Of a stretch of DNA of 64,000 bases, positions 25,766 to 35,015 are shown piece by piece (the stretch's first letter is position 1; every line of letters starts with the position of its first letter). Below the pieces are notes generated by a model, which saw only the letters and a list, made by a program, of their open reading frames with translations, was not told the origin of the DNA and ran no database searches. The translations under genes were made by a program, and so were the position numbers. This DNA is from Paenibacillus chitinolyticus NBRC 15660 (GTDB lineage: Bacteria; Bacillota; Bacilli; Paenibacillales; NBRC-103111), in the NCBI RefSeq assembly GCF_000739915.1, contig NZ_BBJT01000006.1, positions 1 through 64,000 on the forward strand. Direction: 5' to 3'.

Positions 25766-25817
25766 AACGGGTCAAATGGCGAAATGAAAGGCACCCTCAT
25801 GACAAGGGTGCCCAGTG

Positions 25818-26783
25818 TTAAAATCGAAACGTATCGTCTGTGATCGGAGTGACCTTCGCTACTGCGTACGTGGAGCCTTTCTGTGAGAAGAAGTCATATG
25901 TCGAGCCCTCATTGCGAATTCCGTTCATGACGATCGGGTTCACTTCCTCGTCCGGGAACATGACTTCAAAGCCGATATTCATGAGCGCTTTGTTCGCATT
26001 ATAGCGGACGTAGCTTTTGACATCAGGGCTAAGTCCAGTTTCCGCGTACAAGTCGTTCGTATAGCTTACTTCGTTGTGGTAAAGATCGAGCAGGAACTCG
26101 TAGGCCCAGACCGTCAGCTGTTCCTTCTGTTCCGCCGTGAACTGCTTGAAACGCTGCTGGGCGAAAAACCCGATTGCAACGCCGTGAATGGACTCGTCCC
26201 GAAGAATGAGCGAAATAACTTCCGCGCTGTTCCGCAGGGTGCCTTGTCCACCCAAGTACAGCGGGAAGAAGAACCCGGAGTAGAACAAGAAGGATTCGAG
26301 CATGACCGACGCAAACATCGCCTTCCATAAGGTTACCTCGTCGCCTTCTTTGATCGAAAGATATACGTCGCTGATTCGCTTCGCCTTATATTGCAAATAC
26401 TCGTTGCGCTTGACCCAGTCGAAGATTGCGTCGATCTCGCTATTCGTGCACAAGGTCGTGAAAATGTACGAGTAAGATTTCGCATGAATGGCTTCGAACG
26501 AAGCGAACACCGTGTACAAGGCTTTCTCTTGCAAATTTGGCTCAAATCGTGCGATTTCGTTCATTCCGATATTCGTCTGAATGGTGTCGAGCAGCGTTAA
26601 GCCTCCGAGCACCTTCTTATAGGTATCTTGATGCGCGAAGTCCTGCCATTGCTTGATGTCTTTGCTGACCGCGATTTCTTCCGGGAACCAGATCTGCTTC
26701 CATTGCTGGTCCCAGAAAACTTTGGTCAGCTCATGCTGGCTGCGATTCCAGTTAACGGCTTCGAATGCTTTTAAATCGAACAT
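25818..26783 (-). CDS. nrdF: Class Ib ribonucleotide reductase, small (R2) subunit
   Basis: The ATG at 26783 overlaps the end of nrdE. The protein is 321 residues. Ferritin-like metal ligands sit in [14 protein letters not shown] and [13 protein letters not shown], and the family ending ([13 protein letters not shown]) is present. It holds the Mn or Fe tyrosyl radical that starts ribonucleotide reduction in NrdE. It is last in the nrdHIEF operon, whose genes overlap by 4 nt (H/I, I/E) and 13 nt (E/F). Confidence 0.95.
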   Translation of the reverse strand: MFDLKAFEAVNWNRSQHELTKVFWDQQWKQIWFPEEIAVSKDIKQWQDFAHQDTYKKVLGGLTLLDTIQTNIGMNEIARFEPNLQEKALYTVFASFEAIHAKSYSYIFTTLCTNSEIDAIFDWVKRNEYLQYKAKRISDVYLSIKEGDEVTLWKAMFASVMLESFLFYSGFFFPLYLGGQGTLRNSAEVISLILRDESIHGVAIGFFAQQRFKQFTAEQKEQLTVWAYEFLLDLYHNEVSYTNDLYAETGLSPDVKSYVRYNANKALMNIGFEVMFPDEEVNPIVMNGIRNEGSTYDFFSQKGSTYAVAKVTPITDDTFRF

Positions 26784-28864
26784 GAGACACACTCCTCAAT
26801 TGTTTGCAGGCGCTGACGCACGTAGTACACCGTCTTGATTCCTTTCATCCAGGCGTAGATGTACAATCGGGCCAACTGCTCGGTCGTCCATTGATCGGTC
26901 ACGTATAAGGTCATCGATATACCTTGGTCAATGTGACGTTGAGCAGCTGCGTATAGGTCTATCATTCGATACTGATCGATTTCATAAGCTTCCTTATATA
27001 AGGAGATGTTGTCATTGTTCAGGAACGGCATAGGATAGATGGTGCGGCTGTCGGCGTAATCGCGGATCTCTACCTTCTCCGTGCATGGCGCAATCGAAGC
27101 CGTACTACTCCGGATATAAGAGATGCTTCCGGTTGGCGCGATCGCGAGGCGATAGGCATTGAACAAACCGTGTTCCATGACCTGCTCCTTCAAAGAGCGC
27201 CACATCTCCTGCGTAATCACCGGAACGTTGCCAAGCGCCTTTCTCACTTGCTCCGGCAGCTCGGTAACCTCTTTGGACACGTATTGTTCGAAATAACTAC
27301 CGTTCGCGTAGTCGCTCTGTTCGAAACCGTGGAACGTTGCTTTCTTCTCCTGGGAAATCCGCATGGACGCAAGTAAACTGTAGTAGTTGACAGCTTCCAT
27401 AAATGCGTCAATAAACTGAACGGACTCCTTCGAGCCATACAAAATTCCTTGAGACACCAAATGGCCATGCAGGTTCATGAGGCCAAGACCGATCGAATGC
27501 ATGAGGCGATTCGCTTTCGCAACCGACGGAACATTCTTGATTTCCGTCATCATGGATACGTCCGTCAATAGACGCATCGACGTATCTATCAATTGTTCGA
27601 AATCGTCCTCTTGCACCGCCTTATGAATGTCAAGAGAACCCAGGTTGCAGGATACGTCTAAGCCGTATTCGTTCTCTTTGTCGTGGTCATTAATGATGCT
27701 CGTCGATTGAACCTGCAGGATTTCCGTACACAAGTTAGACATTTTTACCCGGCCTAGATTGCGCAGCGGATGCTTCTCGTTTACTTGATCGTCGAACACC
27801 TCGAACGGATACCCCGATTCGAACTGCGCTTTCTTGACCTCCGTGTACAATTTGCGGGCATTGATCCGCTTGATTTTGCGAACGTTCGGATTGTCTAACA
27901 ACTCATAGTACATTTCGCTGATGCTGATTTCGGACATCCTTTTGCCGTATTCTTTGTAAATGTCGTACGGGCTGAAAAGCACGACGTCCTTGTCCCGCTT
28001 CATCAGCTCGAAAAAGATACTCGGAACGATAATGCCCGTGGACAACGTCGCGAGACGGATTTTATCATCGGCGTTCGGCTTCTTTGCAGAAATAAAGTTC
28101 TCAATATCGGCGTGGAAAATGTTCAAGTAAATAACGCCGGAGCCGTTGCGTTGACCCAATTGGTTCGAATAGGAGAAAGAATTCTCAAGTAGCTTCGCGA
28201 CCGGCATGACGCCGCTCGCGCGGTTCAATATCCCTTTGATCGGATCGCCGAGAGGTCTGAGGTCAGTTACGTTTACGCCGACACCTCCGCCTAAACGGGA
28301 CAGCTCCAGGCAATAACCTATATTCTCGGAAATGCTGTTCATCGAATCGTCCATCGTCAGCTTAAAGCAGCTGACAAGCTCCCCGCGCGCTTTTTTGCCG
28401 CTGTTGAGCGCGGTTGGCGTTGCCGGCTGATACGCCGACATCATGACCTCTACCGCGCGCTCCGCCAGATGTTCGTCCCCTTGCGCCAAGTACAATGCGG
28501 TAATAACGATGCGATCCTCGTACTTCTCGAGAATTTCCTCGCCATTCCTGCTTTTCATGGCATAGCTTTCATAAAATTTGCTCGCACTCATAAACGAAGG
28601 AAATCGAAATTCGTAAGCGTACGCCTTTTCGTAGAGCCGCTCGATGAAAGACATGTCGTACTGCTCCAAAAATTCGGATTCATAGTAACCCTCATCGACG
28701 AGATAACGTATTTTTTCTCTCGTATCGATGAAGTAACGCAGCTTGGCGTTGACATGCTCCAAAAAGTAGCGGCGCGTTGCCTCTTTGTCCTTGGCGAGAT
28801 CCAGCTTTCCCGTCCGGCTGTATTGATTCAGCACCTCGTTGTTCAATTTCAAATAGGATTTCAT
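26771..28864 (-). CDS. nrdE: Class Ib ribonucleotide reductase, large (R1) subunit
   Basis: This is a 697-residue catalytic subunit reducing ribonucleoside diphosphates. The ATG at 28864 lies 8 nt after AAAGGAG and forms an ATGA overlap with nrdI. Recognisable motifs are LVSCFKLTMDDSMNSISENI (active-site cysteine), LGGGVGVNVTDLRPLG, LCTEILQVQS, IAPTGSISYIR and a C-terminal cysteine pair region (EECVSCSI) that takes electrons from NrdH. It lacks the ATP-cone of class Ia enzymes, as expected for NrdE. Confidence 0.95.
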   Translation of the reverse strand: MKSYLKLNNEVLNQYSRTGKLDLAKDKEATRRYFLEHVNAKLRYFIDTREKIRYLVDEGYYESEFLEQYDMSFIERLYEKAYAYEFRFPSFMSASKFYESYAMKSRNGEEILEKYEDRIVITALYLAQGDEHLAERAVEVMMSAYQPATPTALNSGKKARGELVSCFKLTMDDSMNSISENIGYCLELSRLGGGVGVNVTDLRPLGDPIKGILNRASGVMPVAKLLENSFSYSNQLGQRNGSGVIYLNIFHADIENFISAKKPNADDKIRLATLSTGIIVPSIFFELMKRDKDVVLFSPYDIYKEYGKRMSEISISEMYYELLDNPNVRKIKRINARKLYTEVKKAQFESGYPFEVFDDQVNEKHPLRNLGRVKMSNLCTEILQVQSTSIINDHDKENEYGLDVSCNLGSLDIHKAVQEDDFEQLIDTSMRLLTDVSMMTEIKNVPSVAKANRLMHSIGLGLMNLHGHLVSQGILYGSKESVQFIDAFMEAVNYYSLLASMRISQEKKATFHGFEQSDYANGSYFEQYVSKEVTELPEQVRKALGNVPVITQEMWRSLKEQVMEHGLFNAYRLAIAPTGSISYIRSSTASIAPCTEKVEIRDYADSRTIYPMPFLNNDNISLYKEAYEIDQYRMIDLYAAAQRHIDQGISMTLYVTDQWTTEQLARLYIYAWMKGIKTVYYVRQRLQTIEECVSCSI

Positions 28865-29232
28865 CCGATGTGCTCCTTTCGGAAACATTGCTCATAATAG
28901 TCGTGAATGACCTCATAGTCTTCCGGGAAGCCGCGCAAGTCGATCTTGCGCACGAGCGGTACTTTCAGTTGCCGCGCGATCGCATCACCGGCTCCGCCGA
29001 ATACGTTATGGCCGAAATTGCTGTTACCGCTCACGATGACGCCGCGGCAAAGCTTGCCGTTCCTCTCGAGAAACAACTTCACCTTGGCTGGGATCTCTCC
29101 CAGCCCATCCGTATATGTAAAAAGCAAAAAAGACTCCGCAAGCATAAGGTCTTCTTCGATTTCGATCGCAGGCAACCGAAGCCGCGAAACAATGTATCGA
29201 ACATTGCCTGTACGGCTCGCAAAAGCAATCAT
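28861..29232 (-). CDS. nrdI: NrdI flavodoxin-like activator of NrdF
   Basis: This 123-residue FMN protein supplies the oxidant for assembling the Mn(III)2-tyrosyl cofactor of NrdF. ASRTGNVRYIV is the phosphate loop, LFTYTDGLGEIP and VSGNSNFGHNVFGGAG the flavin loops. ATGA overlaps on both sides tie it to nrdH and nrdE. Confidence 0.93.
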   Translation of the reverse strand: MIAFASRTGNVRYIVSRLRLPAIEIEEDLMLAESFLLFTYTDGLGEIPAKVKLFLERNGKLCRGVIVSGNSNFGHNVFGGAGDAIARQLKVPLVRKIDLRGFPEDYEVIHDYYEQCFRKEHIG

Positions 29233-29453
29233 ACGTTCACCTGCTCCATAAGTTTGACCATTTCGTTCGTATCGAAAATAAACTCACCGCCAGCTTCCAT
29301 AACCGGCAAGCTCATGACTCCCGCTTCTAATAGTCTTTCACGCGCCGCTTCGTCATGATCGATGTTGACGATCTCAACCGCGATACCAGAACGCGCAATT
29401 TCAGATTTGATCCACATGCATTTCGGACATACCGTTTTCGTATAGAGCTTCAT
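29229..29453 (-). CDS. nrdH: NrdH glutaredoxin-like redoxin
   Basis: This 74-residue thioredoxin-fold protein has the redox pair C9-P-K-C12 and the conserved SLPV cis-proline turn. It reduces NrdE and is itself reduced by thioredoxin reductase. It is the first gene of the nrdHIEF operon. Confidence 0.93.
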   Translation of the reverse strand: MKLYTKTVCPKCMWIKSEIARSGIAVEIVNIDHDEAARERLLEAGVMSLPVMEAGGEFIFDTNEMVKLMEQVNV

Positions 29454-29699
29454 ACCGTTTCTCCTCCGGTTTCGTTTTGGTCTTATAAAAAAGCAGCCTC
29501 AGGGATAAGCGCACGACAACCGACATCATTCGACTCTCGTTTTAAGTATCCAGTCTTATGCCACCGGCGTACTGCACCATAGAATCTATATTATATTAAC
29601 GATGTAATAGAGATATATTTATCTTAGCACTCATACATCAATAATACAATATACAGTATGTTATCGGAAAATTCAGCCCTTTCTCATCAATATATTGAT
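29454..29699. promoter_or_regulatory. nrdHIEF upstream region with a possible NrdR box
   Basis: The AT-rich 29644-29659 reads ATACAATATACAGTAT, a moderate match to the NrdR consensus (ACACWATATATWGTGT). A second well-matching box about one or three helical turns away is not obvious, so assignment is tentative. No gene is seen in 29454-29822. Confidence 0.3.
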
Positions 29700-29757
29700 T
29701 TGACAAGCTTTTCGTTTGGGCCATAGAAAAAAACTATGCCTTGGTATAGTTTTTTTG
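29700..29757 (+). promoter_or_regulatory. metE promoter with MET-box-like operator
   Basis: TTGACA (29700-29705) and a weak -10 about 17 bp downstream overlap the palindrome CATAGAAAAAAACTATG (29722-29738). That palindrome fits the TATAGTT-N3-AACTATA site described for MetR/MtaR LysR regulators. A second inverted pair CTAT..ATAG extends to 29750. The LysR gene behind metE is the likely binder. Confidence 0.5.
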
Positions 29758-29822
29758 TGTTTCTCGATAACAGCTTCCGCACTCTATACTAAAGCCAACA
29801 TTCACGCAAGGAGCTGTTACAA

Positions 29823-32093
29823 TTGAAAACATCCATTATCGGTTATCCACGAGTCGGCGCGCTCAGAGAGCTTAAATTCGCATCCGAAAAATACTTCAAA
29901 GGCGTACTTCCCGTTGAAGAACTGCAACAAACGGCGGCTCAGCTTAGAACGGCAAACTGGAAGCTTCAGCAGGAGAACGGCGTCGATTTCATTCCGTCCA
30001 ACGATTTTTCCTTCTACGACGGACTGCTCGACACGGCTTGCTTGCTTGGGATCGTTCCGCAAAGGTACCAAGCGCTCGGCCTAAGCCAGTTGGAGACGTA
30101 TTTCGCAATGGCGAGAGGCTATCAAGGCAACGAAGGCGACGTTAAAGCGCTGGCGATGAAAAAATGGTTCAACACGAACTATCACTATATGGTGCCCGAA
30201 ATCGACGATACGACAAGCATCCGTTTGGCCGGATCGAAGCTGTTCGACGAATTTACGGAAGCAAAACAGCTGGGTATCGCAACCAAGCCTGTACTGATCG
30301 GAGCATTCACCCTGCTCAAGCTCGCGAGATTCACCGGCTCTAAGAAAGCGAAGGATTTCGTGCCTGCGGTTGTCGAAGCTTATACGGCTGTCCTGAACCA
30401 ATTGAACACTCTCGGCGCAGCATGGCTTCAACTGGATGAGCCTGCATTGGTAACGGATTTGACTGCGGAAGATATCGCGCTGTTCACGGAGCTTTATAAC
30501 GGCATCCTGTCCGCCAAAGGCAGCGTAAAAGTTGTCGCGCAAACGTATTTTGGAGACGTTCGCGACTGCTATCAGGTGCTTCAAGCGCTGCCGTTCGACG
30601 GGATCGGCATCGACTTCGTCGAGGGCAAGCAGTCTTTGGACCTCGTGCGCAAGCATGGCTTCGCAAGCGACAAGGTGCTGTTCGCCGGCGTAATCAACGG
30701 CAAGAACATCTGGAAAAACCAATATAAGCAGACGATTGCCCTCGCTCATGAGATCGGCAAGCATGCAAGCCAAGTCGTGCTCGGCACTTCATGCTCGCTG
30801 CTTCATGTCCCTTACACGATTAAGCACGAAACGAAGCTGACGGCGGCGAATAAGCAATATTTCGCGTTCGCGGAAGAAAAGCTGCGTGAGCTTGCAGAAC
30901 TCAAGTCGATCCTGGAGCAAGCGAGCCCTGAAGCCTCCGCTTTTTATACGGAGAATGAGAAGCTGTTCAGCGCATCGCGCCTCACGAACGACAACTCGGT
31001 ACAGAAGAGAGTGGCGGAGTTGACGGACGCCGACTTCACGAGACTGCCTGCCTTCGCCGAGCGGGAAACGATTCAGAAAGCGAAATTCAATCTACCGCCG
31101 TTACCTACGACGACGATTGGTTCGTTCCCTCAGACGGCTGACGTCCGCGCGAACCGCTCAGCCTTCAAGAAAGGCAACATCACTGAGCAACAGTATAAGC
31201 AATTCAACTTTGACCGAATCGCGGAGTGCATCGCACAGCAGGAAGAAATCGGGATTGACGTCATTGTTCATGGCGAATACGAGCGCAACGACATGGTCGA
31301 ATATTTTGGTGAATGCTTGGATGGCTTTATCTTCACTGAGAACGCTTGGGTGCAGTCTTACGGAACACGCTGCGTAAAACCACCGGTCGTATGGGGCGAT
31401 ATTAGCCGCAGCAAGCCGATTACTGTAGAATACTCGGCGTTCGCGAAAAGCCGTACCAACAAGCCGGTCAAAGGCATGCTGACAGGTCCGGTAACGATCC
31501 TGAACTGGTCGTTCCCTCGTGAAGATATCAGCCTGAAGGAAAGCGCTCTTCAGATAGGTCTTGCGATTCGTGACGAAGTACTCGATCTCGAAGCCAACGG
31601 CATCGAGATTATCCAGATCGACGAAGCCGCATTAAGAGAGAAGCTTCCGTTGCGTCATTCCGACTGGCAAAGCGAGTACTTGAGCTGGGCGATTCCTGCC
31701 TTCAGACTCGTACATAGCGGCGTCAAAGCCGAAACACAAATTCATACCCACATGTGCTACAGCCAGTTCAACGATATCATTCGCGATATCGATGCGATGG
31801 ACGCCGACGTCATTACGTTCGAAGCGTCGCGCTCAGATTTGGCCATCATCGACGCAATCAACGAGTGCGGCTTCCGTACTGAAGTCGGCCCAGGCGTATA
31901 CGACATCCATTCGCCTCGGATTCCAAGCGTTGAAGAGCTTAAACAAGGACTCGATCGCATGCTGGACAAGATCGAGGTTTCCAAGCTATGGGTTAACCCG
32001 GACTGCGGACTTAAAACTCGCGGTGTCACTGAAACGTGGGCCAGCTTGAAGAACCTTGTCCAAGCAGCCAAAGATGTAAGAGCAACATTGTAA
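29823..32093 (+). CDS. metE: Cobalamin-independent methionine synthase
   Basis: The 756-residue enzyme transfers a methyl group from methyltetrahydrofolate triglutamate to homocysteine without B12. A TTG start lies 9 nt after AAGGAG. The duplicated barrel is complete: N-terminal IIGYPRVGALRELK, C-terminal half from LPTTTIGSFPQTADVR, and the zinc ligands H and C in THMCYS near residue 645 and C in NPDCGLKTRG near 727. No cobalamin or S-box riboswitch lies in its leader; control probably comes from the MET-box and the LysR gene behind it. Confidence 0.97.
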   Translation: MKTSIIGYPRVGALRELKFASEKYFKGVLPVEELQQTAAQLRTANWKLQQENGVDFIPSNDFSFYDGLLDTACLLGIVPQRYQALGLSQLETYFAMARGYQGNEGDVKALAMKKWFNTNYHYMVPEIDDTTSIRLAGSKLFDEFTEAKQLGIATKPVLIGAFTLLKLARFTGSKKAKDFVPAVVEAYTAVLNQLNTLGAAWLQLDEPALVTDLTAEDIALFTELYNGILSAKGSVKVVAQTYFGDVRDCYQVLQALPFDGIGIDFVEGKQSLDLVRKHGFASDKVLFAGVINGKNIWKNQYKQTIALAHEIGKHASQVVLGTSCSLLHVPYTIKHETKLTAANKQYFAFAEEKLRELAELKSILEQASPEASAFYTENEKLFSASRLTNDNSVQKRVAELTDADFTRLPAFAERETIQKAKFNLPPLPTTTIGSFPQTADVRANRSAFKKGNITEQQYKQFNFDRIAECIAQQEEIGIDVIVHGEYERNDMVEYFGECLDGFIFTENAWVQSYGTRCVKPPVVWGDISRSKPITVEYSAFAKSRTNKPVKGMLTGPVTILNWSFPREDISLKESALQIGLAIRDEVLDLEANGIEIIQIDEAALREKLPLRHSDWQSEYLSWAIPAFRLVHSGVKAETQIHTHMCYSQFNDIIRDIDAMDADVITFEASRSDLAIIDAINECGFRTEVGPGVYDIHSPRIPSVEELKQGLDRMLDKIEVSKLWVNPDCGLKTRGVTETWASLKNLVQAAKDVRATL

Positions 32094-32097
32094 TAAC

Positions 32098-32138
32098 ATA
32101 CAAGAGGATGGGCTCAAGCGAGCTCATCCTCTTGGTTT
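32098..32138. terminator. Bidirectional terminator between metE and the LysR gene
   Basis: CAAGAGGATGGGCTC pairs with GAGCTCATCCTCTTG around AAGC. The hairpin includes the last codons of the LysR gene and serves both convergent genes. Confidence 0.75.
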
Positions 32139-33055
32139 ATGATCGGATAGCCGAAATCCGTAATGACCGTTTTGAGCTTCAGAACGTAGGCAGCGGCCAG
32201 CTGGCTCAAGCTCGCCTTCTGATTCACGATGTAACCTACCTGTATGCTCTCGTCCGTACGAAGCCTTACGGATTTGATTTGCTCCCCGTTAAGATCCTTA
32301 TTCAGTACGCCCGAGCTAATGGTATAGCCATTGAGCCCGATCAGCAGGTTGAATAGCGTGGCGCGGTCACTGACCAGAATTTTCTTCTTGTACGTTCGTG
32401 TGCTGAGTATTTCCTCCGCGAAGTAAAAGGAATTATATTCGCCTTGTTCAAAGGCCAAACAAGGGAAGTCATCCAAATCTTCAATGTCCAGCAGCGACTT
32501 AGAGGCAAGTGGATGCTCCTCACTGATGAATACGTGCGCTTCTGCTTGGAACAGCGGATGAAATCGCAGCTCGTTGTCCTTTAATATCTTCTGAATCACC
32601 TTTCGATTGAATTCGCTCATATAGATGATTCCGAGCTCACTTTTCATATTCCGTACGTCTTCGATAATCTCGTGGGTGCGTGTTTCGCGTAGCGTGCACT
32701 CGTATTCGTCCACGTTAAGCTCCTTCAGCAGTCCGACGAAAGCCTGCACAGAGAAGGCGTAATGCTGTGTTGAGATCGAGAACAGCTTCTTCGAAGGCTT
32801 ACGATTCATGTACCGCTGCTCGAGAAGCTCGGCTTGCTCCACGACTTGCCTAGCGTAGGATAAAAACTCCGCTCCGTCGCTTGATAGCACGATTCCCTTG
32901 GACGATCGAAGGAAAATTTCAATACCGGCTTCCATCTCGATTTCTTTCACCGCGTTGGACAAGCTCGGCTGCGAAATAAACAGCCTCTTTGCCGCTTCGC
33001 TTATGGAGCCGCAACTTACGATGGTCAGAATATATTTCAATTGCTGCAAGGTCAT
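32114..33055 (-). CDS. LysR-family regulator, probably of methionine biosynthesis
   Basis: The 313-residue LysR protein has the HTH at residues ~3-60 (YILTIVSCGSISEAAKRLF, ISQPSLSNAVKEIE). A periplasmic-binding-like effector domain follows (ELGIIYMSEFNRKVIQ, HPLASKSLLDIEDL). Its position, convergent with metE, and the MET-box-like palindrome before metE suggest a MetR/MtaR-like role. This is inference; the effector (homocysteine or O-acetylserine in relatives) is not visible. Confidence 0.88.
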   Translation of the reverse strand: MTLQQLKYILTIVSCGSISEAAKRLFISQPSLSNAVKEIEMEAGIEIFLRSSKGIVLSSDGAEFLSYARQVVEQAELLEQRYMNRKPSKKLFSISTQHYAFSVQAFVGLLKELNVDEYECTLRETRTHEIIEDVRNMKSELGIIYMSEFNRKVIQKILKDNELRFHPLFQAEAHVFISEEHPLASKSLLDIEDLDDFPCLAFEQGEYNSFYFAEEILSTRTYKKKILVSDRATLFNLLIGLNGYTISSGVLNKDLNGEQIKSVRLRTDESIQVGYIVNQKASLSQLAAAYVLKLKTVITDFGYPIINQEDELA

Positions 33056-33139
33056 TGGAATCCCCCTTCACTTCAGAATAATGCTCCGTTTCACTCGTTC
33101 GAGCGATTGTCCAACCCACAACTCCACTCGCTACGTGTC

Positions 33140-33640
33140 CTACAAGGATGTGAACGGATGCCCCTTGATCCATTCAGCAACAATGAGATAAACACTGTCT
33201 TTCATATATGGGCTAAACGCGGGATCTTCCATAATTTCAATCTGTTTTGGAATTGTCTCAAGCAGCATAACCTCATCGGTTTCAAACCCATTCGGCAACT
33301 CCCTAAGAACGCTCACCTTGGAGATATAGATATTTTTCACAAATACAAGATGCCCCTGCTCATAGATTAAATATTGTCCTATCCTTTCAATCGACTCGAG
33401 CTCCCCACCGGCCTCTTCATACATCTCCCTGATAACCGTTTGTATAATTGACTCGCCTTCTTCTCTATTTCCCCCAGGTAATTCCCATCCGCGACAATGA
33501 TGTCTAACAAGAACCAATTTCCCTTTGTAAAAGGCGAAAATCAGCACACAGTTAGCTTCTTCAATTAGACTCGTCCTCGTTAATATTATATTTTGATTTG
33601 GCAAGGCACCAGGAAACTCATAATTCACACTTACCACCAA
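33140..33640 (-). CDS. Nudix hydrolase
   Basis: The 166-residue protein has a full Nudix box: GGNREEGESIIQTVIREMYE followed by EAGGE. It would cleave a nucleoside-diphosphate-linked substrate, but the substrate is unknown. It starts 21 nt after the pabB stop on the same strand, with only a weak ribosome binding site, so it is probably co-transcribed. A role in folate synthesis (dihydroneopterin triphosphate) is possible but unsupported. Confidence 0.85.
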   Translation of the reverse strand: MVVSVNYEFPGALPNQNIILTRTSLIEEANCVLIFAFYKGKLVLVRHHCRGWELPGGNREEGESIIQTVIREMYEEAGGELESIERIGQYLIYEQGHLVFVKNIYISKVSVLRELPNGFETDEVMLLETIPKQIEIMEDPAFSPYMKDSVYLIVAEWIKGHPFTSL

Positions 33641-33661
33641 CTTATCTTTTGTTAAAAACGG

Positions 33662-34781
33662 CTACTCAGCATTTATCTCCAATTCGTCATACCGATAAGT
33701 CAACACTTTAGATTTCGTTCTCATTTCATCATACTCATCCTCTGTAGTTGAATCCCAAATGACTCCTCCTCCAACTCCATAAACAGCCTGCTGAGTATGA
33801 GTATCTAAAAGGACCGTGCGGATGGCCACGTTAAATGTGATGCCTTCACCAGGTACAGCAAGCCCAATAGAACCGCAATAGATATGGCGAGGCTCCTTTT
33901 CTAAAGAAGAAATGATCTTCATCGTAGAAATTTTAGGCGCTCCGGTTATAGAACCACATGGGAACATAGCCTGAAATACATCGAACAGTGTAACTCCAGG
34001 CTTTGTACTTGCTTCAATGGTCGAGGTCATTTGGTACAGAGTTGGATATTCTTCGATTTCAAATAAATTTGGAACTCTAATGCTGCCTGTATTGGCAATC
34101 CGACCTAAATCATTCCGTAAGAGATCCACAATCATCACGTTCTCTGTGCGATTTTTCTCAGATTCGAACAATGTTTGTTGGTGACCCGGTTTAGATAGCG
34201 TACCTTTCATTGGCTTTGTGCGAATAGTATCTCCGTCCCAGTGAAAGAAAAGTTCCGGTGAAATTGATACGATACGATAGCGACCTACATTCAAATATGC
34301 GGAGTAATTCGTTAGGGGATCTCGCAAATCTTCATAGAAGGCCAATTCATCACCACTAAACTCTGCTTTCAAACGCGTGGAATAGTTAACTTGATAGGTC
34401 TCCCCCCTGGCAATAGCGGCATGAATATGTTCAATATTGTTTCTATACTCATTTCGGGTCGTGTCTGTCCTCCAGTCTGAAACGGAGTATCCACCCTTCT
34501 GCCCTATATCGTCATCATGTATAGGTTTCTCATAGATTCCAAACCATACTAAAGGAAACTCTTCATCAGGCTCACAAACGCTGAAATGTTTATCGAAAGC
34601 GGGGGGCACACTCGTACGAAACATAACCTGCCACATAGTACTGTCCATTGATGGCCTCCTGTACCTTCTCAAAAATCTCGCGGACATTCTCCAATTTGCT
34701 GGTTTGCCAAACCTGCAGAGGCTTCTCAAACTTTAATCTTGCCTGATTAAAATCGATAATAACGGTTGGTTCGCGTTTCAC
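33662..34781 (-). pseudogene. pabB: Aminodeoxychorismate synthase component I, frameshifted
   Basis: The first frame runs from 34781 to YVSYECAP. The second frame resumes with AFDKHFSV and continues to the stop at 33662. The break is at the G6 run 34601-34606; one base fewer restores YECAPAFDKHF. The rest is a good PabB/anthranilate-synthase-I fold with TKPMKGT, RNDLGRIANTGSI, PCGSITGAPK and IYCGSIGLAVPG. The enzyme makes 4-amino-4-deoxychorismate for folate. A ZTP riboswitch and terminator sit upstream. Whether the frameshift is real or a homopolymer sequencing error cannot be decided here. Confidence 0.85.
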
Positions 34782-34850
34782 ACCCTATCCTCCAATTCTC
34801 TTGCTAAATAGAAAACTTTTAGTAGTGCCTCATTCAATATTCCCCGTAGT

Positions 34851-34887
34851 AAATAAAAAAGTATTTAATCCTAAGATCAAATACTTT
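34851..34887 (-). terminator. Intrinsic terminator acting as the ZTP riboswitch expression platform
   Basis: On the minus strand AAGTATTTGATC pairs with GATTAAATACTT and is followed by a T run. It begins immediately after the aptamer's 3' CCTGGGG. Confidence 0.75.
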
Positions 34888-34956
34888 CCCCAGGTGAACG
34901 GCGATATGAATATGTGCTCCCTCGTGGTTGGCCACGTTTCGCCAGGTACACATATC
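34888..34956 (-). ncRNA. ZTP (pfl) riboswitch
   Basis: On the minus strand P1 ATATGTG/CACATAT encloses the CTGGCGAAA internal loop, the P2 hairpin CGTGGCCAACCACG and AGGGAG. The 3' element CCGTTCACCTGGGG supplies the pseudoknot. This is the ZTP motif architecture. It precedes pabB and follows glyA. High ZTP signals low 10-formyl-THF, so binding should raise expression of folate genes by preventing the adjacent terminator. Confidence 0.8.
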
Positions 34957-34969
34957 TGATATTTCAAAT

Positions 34970-34997
34970 GGAAAAGAACCGGTACATAGCACCGGAT
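34970..34997 (-). terminator. glyA terminator
   Basis: CCGGTGCTATGTACCGG on the minus strand is followed by TTCTTTT, 20 nt past the glyA stop. Confidence 0.6.
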
Positions 34998-35015
34998 CCC
35001 CTTATGAAGGTATTA

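Noticed and set aside
29727-29757. Terminator hairpin in front of metE
   Set aside because: The stem lies on top of the -10/start region of the likely promoter, so it would not be fully transcribed; better explained as operator symmetry.
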